Below, in pieces: positions 45,196 through 55,051 of a DNA stretch of 64,000 nucleotides; position 1 is the first letter of the stretch; every line of letters begins with the position of its first letter. Position numbers and translations under genes: made by a program. Source of the DNA: Chlorobium sp. (GTDB lineage: Bacteria > Bacteroidota > Chlorobiia > Chlorobiales > Chlorobiaceae); contig SZXW01000004.1 in assembly GCA_005862285.1 (NCBI GenBank), positions 1 through 64,000 of the forward strand, written 5' to 3'. Below the pieces are notes generated by a model. It was given only the letters and a program-made list of their open reading frames with translations, was not told the DNA's origin and searched no databases.

Positions 45196-45687
45196 TCAGG
45201 GTTTTACCGCAGGTTCGATCGTTTCGATAACGACAGGCTCGATCGGATTGTCATTGAAATCGGTCTTCACGACGGCGATTTTTTCAACCACGTCCAAGCC
45301 TGACTCGACAAAACCGAATACGGTATACTGACCGTCAAGGAAATCATTGTCGGCTTGGTTGATGTAGAACTGGCTTCCGGAAGATGCTTTCTGGGGATTG
45401 TTGTCCCTTGCAGCGGCAAGCGTTCCTTTTTTGTTCGGGTGTCTGATCTCGGCAGGGATGCGGTATGAGGGGCCGCCAGTGCCATGCAGGCCGCGTTTTT
45501 CTTCATGCCTCGACAGCGGATCCCCGGTCTGGATCATGAATCCCTCGATAACCCTGTGAAAACGGATTCCGTTGTAATAACCCTCGCCGACAAGCTTGAC
45601 GAAATTGTCCCGGTGCTGAGGGGTGTCGTCGTAAAGGGCGATCGCTATATCCCCCTGGGTGGTTTTGATAATGAACTGTTCAGGCAT
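45196..45687 (-). CDS. Cyclophilin-type peptidyl-prolyl isomerase
   Basis: 163 residues, single cyclophilin domain without a signal peptide, so cytoplasmic. The conserved core is FHRVIEGFMIQTGDP, then GSQFYIN and FGFVESGLDVVEKI. It speeds proline isomerisation in protein folding. Gap to the upstream TPR gene is 34 bp. Confidence 0.94.
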   Translation of the reverse strand: MPEQFIIKTTQGDIAIALYDDTPQHRDNFVKLVGEGYYNGIRFHRVIEGFMIQTGDPLSRHEEKRGLHGTGGPSYRIPAEIRHPNKKGTLAAARDNNPQKASSGSQFYINQADNDFLDGQYTVFGFVESGLDVVEKIAVVKTDFNDNPIEPVVIETIEPAVKP

Positions 45688-45721
45688 GGTAATGATCTGG
45701 TATGGTCAATGGTTCAAAGAT

Positions 45722-46402
45722 TCAAAGATTTCCGGAAATCTGCCAGAGTGTCTGCTGGGCTATTGCCGCTCCCTGGGAAAGAGGATAATCGGCAATGATT
45801 TTCCTGTCGAGTTCTGCGGCTTTCGCAAGCTGGTTCGCCTGCCGGAAGCAGTTTGCCTCCTTGGCAAGGTAGAGGGATTTCAGGGCTGTTGTTTCAGCTT
45901 TTTTCGAAGCATCATCGAAGGCTGATGCTGCTTCGGTGAACTGCTTCTTCTCGAAGTAGCATGCGCCGGCACCTGCAAGTGCGGCTGCGGCAAGATCCCT
46001 GCTGTCGATGGAAACGGATTTGAAGGCTTTCAGGGCGGAATCGATATTGCCATTCAGGTAATAGGCATTGGCAATCATGAGAGATGCCATATTGCCGCTC
46101 GAAGTGCCTGCATAATCATCGGCAATTTTTTTCAGGCCGGACATTTTCCCCTGTCCGTTGATGGCGATGCCGAATTCCTTGTGGTCGAAATAGGGCGCTA
46201 CCCTTGAAAGCTGCAGTGCGGCTTCCTGCTCCCTGTTCTGCTGGTTTTGGATCCAGAAAAAAACGCCGCCGCCTGTGCAGACAATCAGCACGAGCGCGCC
46301 GATAAGCGCATTTCTGTATTTTATGGCGATATAGAGGAGGTGATCGGCCAGCTCTAATTTTTCATTGTTCTGAGCAGGGGCGCCTGTCTGTATTTCATTC
46401 AT
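45722..46402 (-). CDS. Membrane-anchored TPR protein (YfgM-like)
   Basis: 226 residues: a cytoplasmic N-terminus of ~30 residues, one helix (ALIGALVLIVCTGGGVFFWI), then several TPR-type helical pairs in the periplasm. This topology resembles YfgM, a partner of periplasmic chaperones at SecYEG. The family call is by architecture only. Confidence 0.7.
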   Translation of the reverse strand: MNEIQTGAPAQNNEKLELADHLLYIAIKYRNALIGALVLIVCTGGGVFFWIQNQQNREQEAALQLSRVAPYFDHKEFGIAINGQGKMSGLKKIADDYAGTSSGNMASLMIANAYYLNGNIDSALKAFKSVSIDSRDLAAAALAGAGACYFEKKQFTEAASAFDDASKKAETTALKSLYLAKEANCFRQANQLAKAAELDRKIIADYPLSQGAAIAQQTLWQISGNL

Positions 46403-46525
46403 GGTTGAATATATCTGGTTGATGCACCGGCTGAAATTACCCGGTGTGTTACGGCCCGAAACCTAAGCAAGTTTGCCTGAAAAACAAAATCATTACATCG
46501 CGGAAGAGATCCAAAAGCGATGCTC

Positions 46526-47299
46526 TCAACAATCCGGCAATTTAAACAATTCGACGGTATTCCTTACTATTCCTTCAGCTGCTATTTCAAGTGGAATGTC
46601 CAGTATTTCCGCTATGGCCTGTGTAATGAAACGCACATAGGCCGGTTCGTTGCGTTTGCCCCGGTACGGAACAGGTGAAAGATAAGGAGCGTCCGTTTCC
46701 GTCAGCAAATCTCCGAGCGATACCGCTCTGATCACATCCGGCAGTTGCGATTTTTTATACGTGACCGTGCCCGGAATGGAAAGCTTGAAACCAAGGCTTA
46801 TGCATTTTTCTGCAATGGCCGCATCACCGGAAAAGCAGTGCATCGCTCCCCGCATGCCGGAATGCTTTTCTTCATCGAGAATCGCGAGCATATCTTCCCA
46901 CGCATCACGGCAATGGATCACAAGAGGCAGGTCAAGGGAGCGGGCGATTCTCAGCATCCGGCGGAACGCATCCTGCTGAAGCGCGGGATCGATACCGGGA
47001 TAATGGTAATCGAGGCCGATTTCCCCGATTGCCACGACCTTCGGGGAAACAGCGAGCCGAATGAGCTCGTCGAATAAGCTGTCATCGAGAAGCAGGTTCG
47101 TTTCGTGGGGATGAAGGCCTACGTTGGCAAAAATAAAATCGAAACGGCCGGCAAGTTCTATCGATTTCCGGCTTGTCGTCACATCGGTTCCTGGGTCGAT
47201 CAGGATGGAGACCTTTTCCTCGATGAGCCGGGTTACGACCTCGTTGCGGTCCTGATCAAAATCCGGGAAAGAAAGGTGGCAATGCGTGTCAACGAACAT
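46526..47299 (-). CDS. tatD: TatD-family metal-dependent hydrolase
   Basis: 257-residue TIM-barrel nuclease of the TatD family, DNase-like with two divalent metals. VDTHCHLSF provides the first His pair, GEIGLDYHY the bridging Glu, VIHCRDAWE and MHCFSGD further His ligands, and TETDAPYLSP the last Asp. It overlaps lspA by 11 bp. Direct involvement in Tat export is not supported for this family. Confidence 0.94.
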   Translation of the reverse strand: MFVDTHCHLSFPDFDQDRNEVVTRLIEEKVSILIDPGTDVTTSRKSIELAGRFDFIFANVGLHPHETNLLLDDSLFDELIRLAVSPKVVAIGEIGLDYHYPGIDPALQQDAFRRMLRIARSLDLPLVIHCRDAWEDMLAILDEEKHSGMRGAMHCFSGDAAIAEKCISLGFKLSIPGTVTYKKSQLPDVIRAVSLGDLLTETDAPYLSPVPYRGKRNEPAYVRFITQAIAEILDIPLEIAAEGIVRNTVELFKLPDC

Positions 47300-47798
47300 C
47301 GGTGGTTTCCGCCATGGTTTCGTGGGAAAATACCTGGTTGTGGAAAAGGATCAGCATACATGCGCCGATCGTGATCGCGGAGTCTGCGACATTGAAAATA
47401 GGCCAGAGAGAGACATAGGTTCCCAGTATCTTTCCATGGTAAAGATCGAAATAGATGAAATCGACGACCTTTCCCGATGTGATGCGGTCGATCATGTTGC
47501 CGATGCCGCCGCCTGTGATAAGCGCAAAAGGTATAAGGAAGATCGCGTCCTGTCTTTTCGAGCGAATCACATAGAAAAGTACCGTCGCGGTGATCAGTCC
47601 GGTCATCAGAAGCAGCATTGCAGGCGGTGCGAACTCCACACCGAAAGCTACGCCCCTGTTCTGTGCGAAAGTCAGTGAAAAAAGCCCGGGAATGACGGGA
47701 ATGCCGTCCGGCAGGCTGCTGAGATAATCGACAGCAAGTTTTTTCGTGAACTGGTCAAGGCCTATGACGAGCAGGATAATTGCAGAAAACCATTTCAT
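47289..47798 (-). CDS. lspA: Lipoprotein signal peptidase II
   Basis: Removes signal peptides of prolipoproteins in the inner membrane. 169 residues with four helices. The catalytic aspartates are in GNMIDRITSGKVVDFI and FNVADSAITIG, and NRGVAFG is the third conserved motif. It would process the lipocalin and the M16 lipoprotein seen elsewhere in the window. Confidence 0.95.
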   Translation of the reverse strand: MKWFSAIILLVIGLDQFTKKLAVDYLSSLPDGIPVIPGLFSLTFAQNRGVAFGVEFAPPAMLLLMTGLITATVLFYVIRSKRQDAIFLIPFALITGGGIGNMIDRITSGKVVDFIYFDLYHGKILGTYVSLWPIFNVADSAITIGACMLILFHNQVFSHETMAETTDVR

Positions 47799-47850
47799 GT
47801 TTGTGGAGCGGAATTCACGGTTTCAAATGGATAAAAAGTCGTATTAATAA

Positions 47851-48738
47851 TCATTGATTATTGCTCTGGAGTGCATCCAGGACATTTCGCCTGACCGTAT
47901 CGACCGGCATGGTGCAACCGGTCCAGAGCTCGAACGAGCGGGAAGCCTGCCCGATGAGCATTTCGATGCCAGGTACCGTTACGGCACCCGCTTTTTTCGC
48001 AGCGCGGAGGAGCGGGGTATCAAAGGGGTTGTAAACCATATCGTAGATTATCTGTCCTTTGCGGATGACCCCGATGTCGAGAGGCACGATGCTCTTCATT
48101 TCGTCCGGACGTCCCTTCGTTCCGACCGGGGTGGCATTCACTGCAACGGCACAATGGCGCAACATGTCGATATATTGCGCATTTCCGGCATGAAGGTTTT
48201 CTATCGGATGAGGTGTCACCTCTTCCTTTGCTGCATAATCGCTCAGCATTGATTCTGCCTTGGCGGTATCTCTCGCGAAGAGCAGGATCTCTGAAGGAGA
48301 GAAAAAAAGCCGGAACGCTTCGATAGCGGCAAGGGCGGCCCCCCCGATACCGAAAATACAGACAGGCTGCCCTGCAATTTCCTCTTTGAACGGCAGTAAC
48401 GGTGCCGCGAAACCGGCGATATCGGTGTTATGTCCCGAGAGCTTTCCATCATTGTTGACGATCGTGTTGACGGCCATGATAGATGCGGCTTCCGCTGAAA
48501 GTTCATCGAGAAAAGGAACGACGGTCTGCTTGTAGGGGATGGTTACGTTGAACCCCGCGATGCCGAGGGCCCTGGCCCCTTTGAGCGCGTCACCGATAAA
48601 GGCATGATCGGCGACATTGAAAATGGTATAATAATAGGGCAGCCCGAGCGCTTCGCAGGCCGTGTTGTGGATAAGCGGTGAAAAGGAATAATTCACGCCG
48701 CGGCCGATGAGACCGAGGATTTTTTTCGCTTGTGCCAT
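47851..48738 (-). CDS. aroE: Shikimate dehydrogenase
   Basis: Reduces 3-dehydroshikimate to shikimate with NADPH in aromatic amino-acid synthesis. 295 residues. Substrate residues are in YSFSPLIHN and NVTIPYKQ (catalytic Lys), with GHNTDIAGF and the Rossmann [14 protein letters not shown] late [19 protein letters not shown] completes the family pattern. Part of the minus-strand housekeeping run, 24 bp after the TPR gene. Confidence 0.95.
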   Translation of the reverse strand: MAQAKKILGLIGRGVNYSFSPLIHNTACEALGLPYYYTIFNVADHAFIGDALKGARALGIAGFNVTIPYKQTVVPFLDELSAEAASIMAVNTIVNNDGKLSGHNTDIAGFAAPLLPFKEEIAGQPVCIFGIGGAALAAIEAFRLFFSPSEILLFARDTAKAESMLSDYAAKEEVTPHPIENLHAGNAQYIDMLRHCAVAVNATPVGTKGRPDEMKSIVPLDIGVIRKGQIIYDMVYNPFDTPLLRAAKKAGAVTVPGIEMLIGQASRSFELWTGCTMPVDTVRRNVLDALQSNNQ

Positions 48739-48762
48739 GCAGGGTGTCGGGTCAGGTCGTGA

Positions 48763-50157
48763 TCATGAAATTCCGAGCATACGCCTGATGGCATCCTGCT
48801 GATAGAGTTCCGGGAAGGTGCTCTGAAACAGTTGTTTCTTGTCCGGGTCTATCTTGAATGCTTTGCTCAGGGCTTTAAGCGTGCTGAGCTTGTCGCCGAT
48901 TGCAAAATATGCCGCCGCGATTTCAAAATGGGCATCGGCTGAAAGAGGCTGAAGTTTCAGGGAGTTCTGCAGGGCATCAATGGAATCGTTGATATGGCCG
49001 GCATCCCTGAGCACCATTGCGAAATCCACCCAGATTTGAGGGCTTTCGGCATCGATTTTGAGAATTTCCCGATAGGTCTCGATCGAGTGTTCGAGATAAT
49101 TGAGATTGTATTCAATTTCCGCTTTCAGGAGCAGGAACTCAATGCTGTCCGGATCGGCTTTCAATGCCTGTACGGTCGCGGTGAATGCCGGCTCGTACTC
49201 TTCAAGTGCTTCATAACAGCACGCAAGGGCAAACCATGCATCGGCGAAATCACTGCTGATATCGAGACAGCGCCGGTAGCAGTCGATGGCCTGGTTGTAT
49301 TCTTCGAGTTCTTCGTAGGCAATGCCGAGATTATAAAGTGCATTGATATCTTCAGGTTCGAATTCGAGCGTTTTCAGGTAGCTTTCAATAGCTTCCTCGA
49401 TGCGTCCGGTAATGGCCAGGACGTTAGCCCTGTTATACCATGCCGAACTGAAATCGTCAGCTATAGCGATGGCCATGTCGTAACTATCGAGAGCTTCGCT
49501 GTACTGCTTCAGTTTGCTCAGAACGAGACCGTTGTTGTACCAGGCATTGATATTGTAGGGATCGAGATCGATGGCTTTCTGATAGCACGCCGAACTTTCA
49601 TCAAGTTTGCCCATCAGGTCTTTACAATAGGCAAGCTCATACCATGAATCAGAAAAACCGGGATCAAGATCGAGCGCCTGTTCAAAATACAGTTCGGCTT
49701 CACTGAACCTTTCGAGACGCTGCAGGATTATTCCCTTGTAATAAAAATATTCTTTTTCTATGGAAGAATCGACGGTGATTTTTTCAAGCTCAACGAGCGA
49801 GGCTTCAAGGCTCCCTGTATTGAAGTATGCGAGAGCGAGATTCAGGTTCATTTCACTGTCCGTCGGACTGAGGATGGCAGCTTTTTTAAAAGCTTCGAGT
49901 GCATCGTCGAAAAAGCCGTTCAGCGTGAGGCTGTTTCCGAGATGGAACCATGTTTCCGTGTTGTAGGGGGCAATTTCTTCAAGACGGCGGGCGACAGCAA
50001 GCGATTCAATGAGGTGTCCGTCTTCATTGTACTGGGCAATCCTGTCAAGGAGTTCTTCAGAATCGAAAATCGAATCCAATCCTTCGAGATCGGGTTGTTT
50101 TCTTTCGGGTCCTCCTGTCAAACTGTGATTTTCATCAAAAAAATCTGGCAGATTCAT
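48763..50157 (-). CDS. Large tetratricopeptide-repeat protein
   Basis: 464 residues, about eleven TPR units of 34 residues from residue ~48 to the end, e.g. [21 protein letters not shown]. There is no signal peptide or membrane helix. The first ~45 residues are acidic and probably disordered. TPR proteins scaffold complexes; the partner is unknown. Position between aroE and uvrC gives no hint. Confidence 0.9.
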   Translation of the reverse strand: MNLPDFFDENHSLTGGPERKQPDLEGLDSIFDSEELLDRIAQYNEDGHLIESLAVARRLEEIAPYNTETWFHLGNSLTLNGFFDDALEAFKKAAILSPTDSEMNLNLALAYFNTGSLEASLVELEKITVDSSIEKEYFYYKGIILQRLERFSEAELYFEQALDLDPGFSDSWYELAYCKDLMGKLDESSACYQKAIDLDPYNINAWYNNGLVLSKLKQYSEALDSYDMAIAIADDFSSAWYNRANVLAITGRIEEAIESYLKTLEFEPEDINALYNLGIAYEELEEYNQAIDCYRRCLDISSDFADAWFALACCYEALEEYEPAFTATVQALKADPDSIEFLLLKAEIEYNLNYLEHSIETYREILKIDAESPQIWVDFAMVLRDAGHINDSIDALQNSLKLQPLSADAHFEIAAAYFAIGDKLSTLKALSKAFKIDPDKKQLFQSTFPELYQQDAIRRMLGIS

Positions 50158-50263
50158 AATCGGTCGTAAAAAGTTACTTCATATCCAAATCACAATCATC
50201 AGCAAATATATAAAAGAATTTCTTAAGAAAAACATTGTGAAAGGCTGGCTGGTTTCTGAACAC

Positions 50264-52147
50264 TCATGGTCTGAAGTACCGGTAAACAAGATCGGCTGTT
50301 TTTGCGCCTGCAATTTCCTGTAATTCCCCTGTCGATGCTTTTGCAACTGCATCAACCGAGCCGAAATGTTCGAGCAGCTTGAAAGCGGTTTTTTCCCCTA
50401 CTCCTTTAATTGATGTGAGTTCGGTCTGCAAGGTCCTTTTTGATTTCAGGTTCCTGTGATAGGAAACGGCAAAACGGTGTGCTTCGTCACGCAGCTGCTG
50501 AAGCAGCTTCAGTGCTGGGGATGTTTTCGGAAGATTGAACGGGTCTTTCGTATGAGGAAGAAATATTTCCTCGATCCTTTTGGCAAGACCTATCACAGGA
50601 ATCGATACCCCGATGGATTGCAGTGCCTTGCAGGCCGTGTTGACCTGCCCTTTGCCTCCATCGACTACGATGAGATCGGGCAAGGGCAGTTCCTCTGAGA
50701 GAGAGCCCCCGTAGCGCCTGATAATGACTTCGTTCATGGCGGCATAATCATCGGAGCCTTCAAAAGAGTGAAGTCTGAACTTTCTGTAATCGGATTTTTT
50801 CAGTTTTCCCTTCTCGAAGCAGACCATGGAACTGACATAATCTGTCCCCTGATGATGGGAGTTGTCGAAACATTCGATTCTCTGCGGTATTTTCGACAGA
50901 TGAAGCAAGGCGGCCAGCGCTGCAAGACCATGATGTTCACGGGCAGCTTCACCCCGTTTCTGTTTCTGGATCAGGTATTCCTCAAGATGGTGCTCCGCAT
51001 TCTGACGGCACATTTCGATCAACTTCGCTTTGTCGCCTATACGGGGAACAACGATTTTCGGTGACCTGAGCTCCTGTTTTTCCCTACGCTGTTTTTCCGT
51101 AACAAGTGCGCGAAGCGCCTCCTCTTCATCCTGCGAAAGCGGTTCCAGCAGAAGAATTTCATCCGGAACCAGTTCCGGGGTTTCGAGATAATAGGTTTCC
51201 AGGACTTTCACCTGCAGTTCTGCAATCGTTTCACCTTCGGTATTGTTCATGTAGAAACGCTGAGAGCCGAGCAGCTTTCCTTCTCGTATTTTAAAAACAA
51301 TCCCGCAGGCGTCGTCCTCTCCTGCTGCTACAGCGAAAACGTCCCTGTCGAAGCCGTCTTCCGCTACGACCCTCTGTCGTTCGGAATATCGTTTGAGGCT
51401 TTCTATCTGTGTTTTCAGTTCCGAGGCCTGTTCGAATTTCAGTTCGGCAGCACAAGCATGCATCGTTTCGGTAAGGGAACGGATAAGGCTTGATGTTTTA
51501 CCTTTCAGAAGCTTGATGATTTCGGCGATCATCAAGAGATATTCCTCTTCGGTCTGAAGTCCTTCACAGGGCCCTTTGCACTTATGGATATGGTAATCGA
51601 GACAGAGCCTGATTTTTTTCGCTGCGATATTTTCAGGAGTCAGCCGGTATTTGCAGCTTCTCAAGGGAAAAATGGTTCCAATCAGGTCGAGTATCGCGCG
51701 AAGCTGGCGTGCCTCGGTATAGGGACCGAACCAGGTCGATCCGTCCCGCTTCATCTGCCGGCTGAGGAAGATACGCGGAAACGGTTCGTTCGTGATGACG
51801 AGATAAGGATAGGTCTTGTCGTCTTTCAGGTTGACGTTGTACCTGGGCTTCAGTTCCTTGATGAGGTTGTTTTCAAGAATGAGCGCTTCGACTTCCGAGG
51901 ATGTGATGATAACTTCGAAATCCCGGATATGGCTTACCAGTACCAGAGTTTTGCCATAAAGCTGCTGCGGAGGCCTGAAATAGGAGCGGACACGGTTCCT
52001 CAGGTTTTTAGCCTTGCCGACGTATATAACTTTTCCTTTTGCGTTCCTGAACTGATATACGCCCGGGGAAGCCGGAAGAGAGGATATTTTTTCCTGCAGT
52101 GCAGCTTTTACGTCCGCAACCTGCGGTATTTCATCATGCTCGTTCAT
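50264..52147 (-). CDS. uvrC: Excinuclease ABC subunit C
   Basis: Makes both incisions of nucleotide-excision repair together with UvrB. 627 residues: a GIY-YIG nuclease domain at the N-terminus (SPGVYQFRNAKGKVIYVGKAK), a UVR motif (ELKFEQASELKTQIESL), an RNase H-like domain (IECFDNSHHQGTDYV, VVDGGKGQ) and a C-terminal helix-hairpin-helix (IKGVGEKTAFKLLEHFGS). All parts are present and the length is normal. Confidence 0.96.
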   Translation of the reverse strand: MNEHDEIPQVADVKAALQEKISSLPASPGVYQFRNAKGKVIYVGKAKNLRNRVRSYFRPPQQLYGKTLVLVSHIRDFEVIITSSEVEALILENNLIKELKPRYNVNLKDDKTYPYLVITNEPFPRIFLSRQMKRDGSTWFGPYTEARQLRAILDLIGTIFPLRSCKYRLTPENIAAKKIRLCLDYHIHKCKGPCEGLQTEEEYLLMIAEIIKLLKGKTSSLIRSLTETMHACAAELKFEQASELKTQIESLKRYSERQRVVAEDGFDRDVFAVAAGEDDACGIVFKIREGKLLGSQRFYMNNTEGETIAELQVKVLETYYLETPELVPDEILLLEPLSQDEEEALRALVTEKQRREKQELRSPKIVVPRIGDKAKLIEMCRQNAEHHLEEYLIQKQKRGEAAREHHGLAALAALLHLSKIPQRIECFDNSHHQGTDYVSSMVCFEKGKLKKSDYRKFRLHSFEGSDDYAAMNEVIIRRYGGSLSEELPLPDLIVVDGGKGQVNTACKALQSIGVSIPVIGLAKRIEEIFLPHTKDPFNLPKTSPALKLLQQLRDEAHRFAVSYHRNLKSKRTLQTELTSIKGVGEKTAFKLLEHFGSVDAVAKASTGELQEIAGAKTADLVYRYFRP

Positions 52148-52212
52148 TCTTGCAGGGTCCTGATAGCCGGTATTCCGATCCTTTGTTTACACCGGAAAAC
52201 GATACCATAAAA

Positions 52213-52249
52213 AAGGGAAAAGCCGCATAAAAGTTGCGGCTTTTCCCTT
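52213..52249 (-). terminator. Rho-independent terminator of the transporter operon
   Basis: A perfect 14-bp stem (52213-52226 with 52236-52249), 9-nt loop, followed on the minus strand by a T6 run. It ends the MFS and small-partner transcript ahead of uvrC. Confidence 0.85.
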
Positions 52250-52279
52250 GAAAAAAATACAGGAAATGCTTTCAGCGCT

Positions 52280-52504
52280 TCATGCAACCGAATTGTATTC
52301 ACCCTTCAGGGCAAATACTCCGAAAGCGATAAGGCTGAAGGCGATAATCGGCATCAGAACCACAATGACGATGGACCAGAAAATCCAGTTCTCCTCAGTT
52401 GGTTTTTCTCCGATTTCCTGCATGGCCCGCATGACGATGAAGGGAATGATCCCTACACCCATGGCAGTCCAGAGCAATCCGAAAATCCTTTTTATTACTG
52501 ACAT
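52280..52504 (-). CDS. Small two-helix membrane protein (DUF6814-like)
   Basis: 74 residues with two hydrophobic helices (LLWTAMGVGIIPFIVM and FWSIVIVVLMPIIAFSLIAF). It follows the MFS transporter by 26 bp and precedes a terminator, so the two are expressed together. The shape and neighbour match DUF6814 proteins; a transporter partner role is inference. Confidence 0.7.
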   Translation of the reverse strand: MSVIKRIFGLLWTAMGVGIIPFIVMRAMQEIGEKPTEENWIFWSIVIVVLMPIIAFSLIAFGVFALKGEYNSVA

Positions 52505-52530
52505 GTTAAAATGATTTAAAAGGTTCTTGA

Positions 52531-54105
52531 TTATTCCTCGTCAACGTTGTTTGTCTTGTTCGAAATGTAGAGCATACCGATCACGAAGCTGACACCAGCG
52601 ATAATGATCGGGTACCACAGACCGAAAAGCGGATCAGCCGGAGGTGCACCTGGTGCCGGACGAGTGAACTCCACAAGTCGGGTAGAGATCAGCGGAACCA
52701 GACCGCCGAATACACCGTTGCCGATATGGTAAGGCAGCGACATCGAGGTATAACGGATCCTGGTCGGGAAGAGCTCCACAAGGAACGCTGCGATAGGTCC
52801 GTAAACCATTGTAACGAAAATCACCTGAATCAGAACAAAGCCGACCATCTTGTTGAATGAATTCTGAGAAAGAGTGACTTCCTTCTTTGTTTCAGGCTTC
52901 AGCTTGTCTTTCGGCATTGCAGCTTTCTTCTCTGGATCGACCGGGAATTTTTTCTTCACGGTTTCCTTGTATTTGGTGCCGTCTGCGAATTCCTTGGTGG
53001 TAACGGAAGTCAGCAGCGAGTCTGCACCTTTCACTTCGGCCTTGGTTTTAACTACGGTTTTTTCGACGACCTCCTGCTTTGTCTTGAGGTTAGCTTCCTG
53101 GTACATCATGGTATAGATCGGGCGGTATGCGACAACCGCGATAATCATACCGGCCATCATGATGTACTTGCGGCCGATTTTATCTGAAAGTGAGCCGAAG
53201 AGAATAAAGAAAGGAGTGCCGATAATGAGTGCGATCGAGATGATGATGTTGCTCTGAACGAACTCGACGTTACATGCGTTCTGCAGGAAGGAAAGAGCAT
53301 AGAACTGGCCGGTGTACCATACGACACCCTGACCGGCGGTCGCTCCAAGCAAGGCGAGCAGAACCATTTTCAGGTTGTCTTTTTTCTGGAAGCTTTCGGC
53401 AAGCGGGTTGGCTGATGTTTTGCCTTCTTTTTTCAGTTTTGCGAAAAGCGGTGATTCCGACATTTTCATACGGATATAAACCGAGATCGCGACAAGGAAA
53501 ACCGAAAGAATGAACGGAATACGCCATCCCCAATCGTTGAAGACTTCAAGGCCGAGGGTCTGACGGACGATCAGAATGACACCGAGAGAGATGAACAGGC
53601 CGAAGGTTGCTGTTGTCTGGATCCAGCTGGTCCAGAAACCGCGCTTGTCATGCGGAGAGTGTTCAGCGACATAGGTTGCTGCGCCGCCGTATTCACCTCC
53701 GAGTGCAAGACCCTGCAGGAGGCGGAGTACGAAGACGATTGCCGGAGCGGCGAAGCCGATTGTTTTGAATCCGGGGACGAGACCGATAGCGAAGGTCGAG
53801 CCGCCCATGATGACAAGGGTGACAAGGAAGGTGTACTTGCGTCCGATGAGGTCGCCAAGGCGTCCGAAGAAAAGCGCACCGAAAGGCCTGACGACGAAAC
53901 CTGCTGCGAAGGTCGCCAATGTGGCAAGCAATGCGGCTGTCGGGTTGTCTTTCGGGAAAAACTGTTCTGAAATGATTTTTGCAAGACTACCAAAGATGTA
54001 GAAGTCATACCACTCGATAAGCGTACCGACCGACGAAGCGGCAATAACCCGCCGGGTACTGGTCACCTCTTCGGTTTGGGCAACGTTTGTGACATTTTGT
54101 GCCAT
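52531..54105 (-). CDS. MFS transporter of the metabolite:H+ symporter type, with a charged loop insert
   Basis: 524 residues, twelve helices. The loop motifs GRLGDLIGRKYTF and GSLSDKIGRKYIMM and the opening SVGTLIEWYDFYIFG are typical of the MHS group (proline/betaine and dicarboxylate carriers). A soluble, lysine/glutamate-rich insert of ~80 residues lies at ~333-415 between two helices of the C-terminal half. Substrate is unknown; organic acids or osmolytes are plausible. Confidence 0.88.
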   Translation of the reverse strand: MAQNVTNVAQTEEVTSTRRVIAASSVGTLIEWYDFYIFGSLAKIISEQFFPKDNPTAALLATLATFAAGFVVRPFGALFFGRLGDLIGRKYTFLVTLVIMGGSTFAIGLVPGFKTIGFAAPAIVFVLRLLQGLALGGEYGGAATYVAEHSPHDKRGFWTSWIQTTATFGLFISLGVILIVRQTLGLEVFNDWGWRIPFILSVFLVAISVYIRMKMSESPLFAKLKKEGKTSANPLAESFQKKDNLKMVLLALLGATAGQGVVWYTGQFYALSFLQNACNVEFVQSNIIISIALIIGTPFFILFGSLSDKIGRKYIMMAGMIIAVVAYRPIYTMMYQEANLKTKQEVVEKTVVKTKAEVKGADSLLTSVTTKEFADGTKYKETVKKKFPVDPEKKAAMPKDKLKPETKKEVTLSQNSFNKMVGFVLIQVIFVTMVYGPIAAFLVELFPTRIRYTSMSLPYHIGNGVFGGLVPLISTRLVEFTRPAPGAPPADPLFGLWYPIIIAGVSFVIGMLYISNKTNNVDEE

Positions 54106-54183
54106 AAAGGTTTACGTTGATTGTTGTTGATTGAATACTGACGTAAAATCTTGAATTGAAACGGTGTAGGACAACGTTCAGGT

Positions 54184-54621
54184 TCAGTTGATGAACTCGT
54201 GCTCGTTTTCCTTCACGACAAGTACCGGACATGGAGCACGGCGGATCACATGCTCTGCAACGCTGCCGAGGATCATGCGTTTTAGGCCGCGTCGTCCGTG
54301 CGATCCCATGATGATGATGTCCGCTTCCTTGCGCTTTGCATAGTCGAGAATGCACTCTTCGGCAAAACCTTCATAAATCACATAGTCGGCGACGATTCCC
54401 GCCATTTTTTCCTCTTCGATCAGAGCGGCAAGTTTCTGCTCCTCGTCGACGCGCTCTTTTTCGAGTCCGTGTGAGTAGTTGATAGTCGGATCGTTCTCGA
54501 CAACGCCGACAAGAAAAACTTCACCGCCGGAAAGCCTTGCGAACTCGTTGGCGTACTGAAGTGCCTTGCGGGATAAATCAGAGAAATCAACCGGACAGAT
54601 GATTTTTTTAATGGTAATCAT
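54184..54621 (-). CDS. Universal stress protein, UspA family
   Basis: 145-residue single Usp domain. The ATP-binding pattern GSHGRRGLKRMILGSVAEHV (G-2X-G-9X-G-S) is complete, and ICPVDFSDLSRKALQYA opens the fold. It probably acts in stress survival or as a regulator of the adjacent transporter (inference). It is transcribed ahead of the MFS gene, 78 bp apart. Confidence 0.94.
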   Translation of the reverse strand: MITIKKIICPVDFSDLSRKALQYANEFARLSGGEVFLVGVVENDPTINYSHGLEKERVDEEQKLAALIEEEKMAGIVADYVIYEGFAEECILDYAKRKEADIIIMGSHGRRGLKRMILGSVAEHVIRRAPCPVLVVKENEHEFIN

Positions 54622-55051
54622 AGTACCGTTGTTGTGTTTAGTTATAGTTAAAAATGCATTAAGCGATCAATTCGAAAAAGAACAGACAATTACATTGCGC
54701 AGGTATGACTGTCCCGGGAGATAACTGCGGTCAAAGACGGGAAGCATAAATCCTGCAACAACAAACATAATCGTTTTGCCGTGCGACATTCATAAAAGGA
54801 CCGGATCGTTTACGTCCGTTCTCTCTGCCGAAAAAAATGTAAGGCTAAAAGAAAAAAGTTGGCTTCAGCTCTCTGTTACAGCGTCATTATCTGCTGGTCG
54901 CTGAAGAACTTTCTGAATATCGTAAAAAAATTCCGATGTATCAATTGTTAATAACGGGAGTATATCTTGTGAAAGATGATACACAGTATTCTTACGTAAA
55001 TATAAATAAAAAAGCCGCAGTTGCCTGCGGCTTTTTTCAGGCTTGTATCCT
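54622..55051. other. Intergenic interval upstream of the stress-protein gene
   Basis: About 430 bp with no gene. It holds the porin terminator at 55008-55037 and, nearer the stress gene, AT-rich sequence that should carry its promoter. Nothing else is seen. Confidence 0.5.
55008..55037 (-). terminator. Rho-independent terminator of the porin gene
   Basis: A perfect 13-bp stem (55008-55020 with 55025-55037), 4-nt loop, followed by T-rich sequence on the minus strand. Confidence 0.87.
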
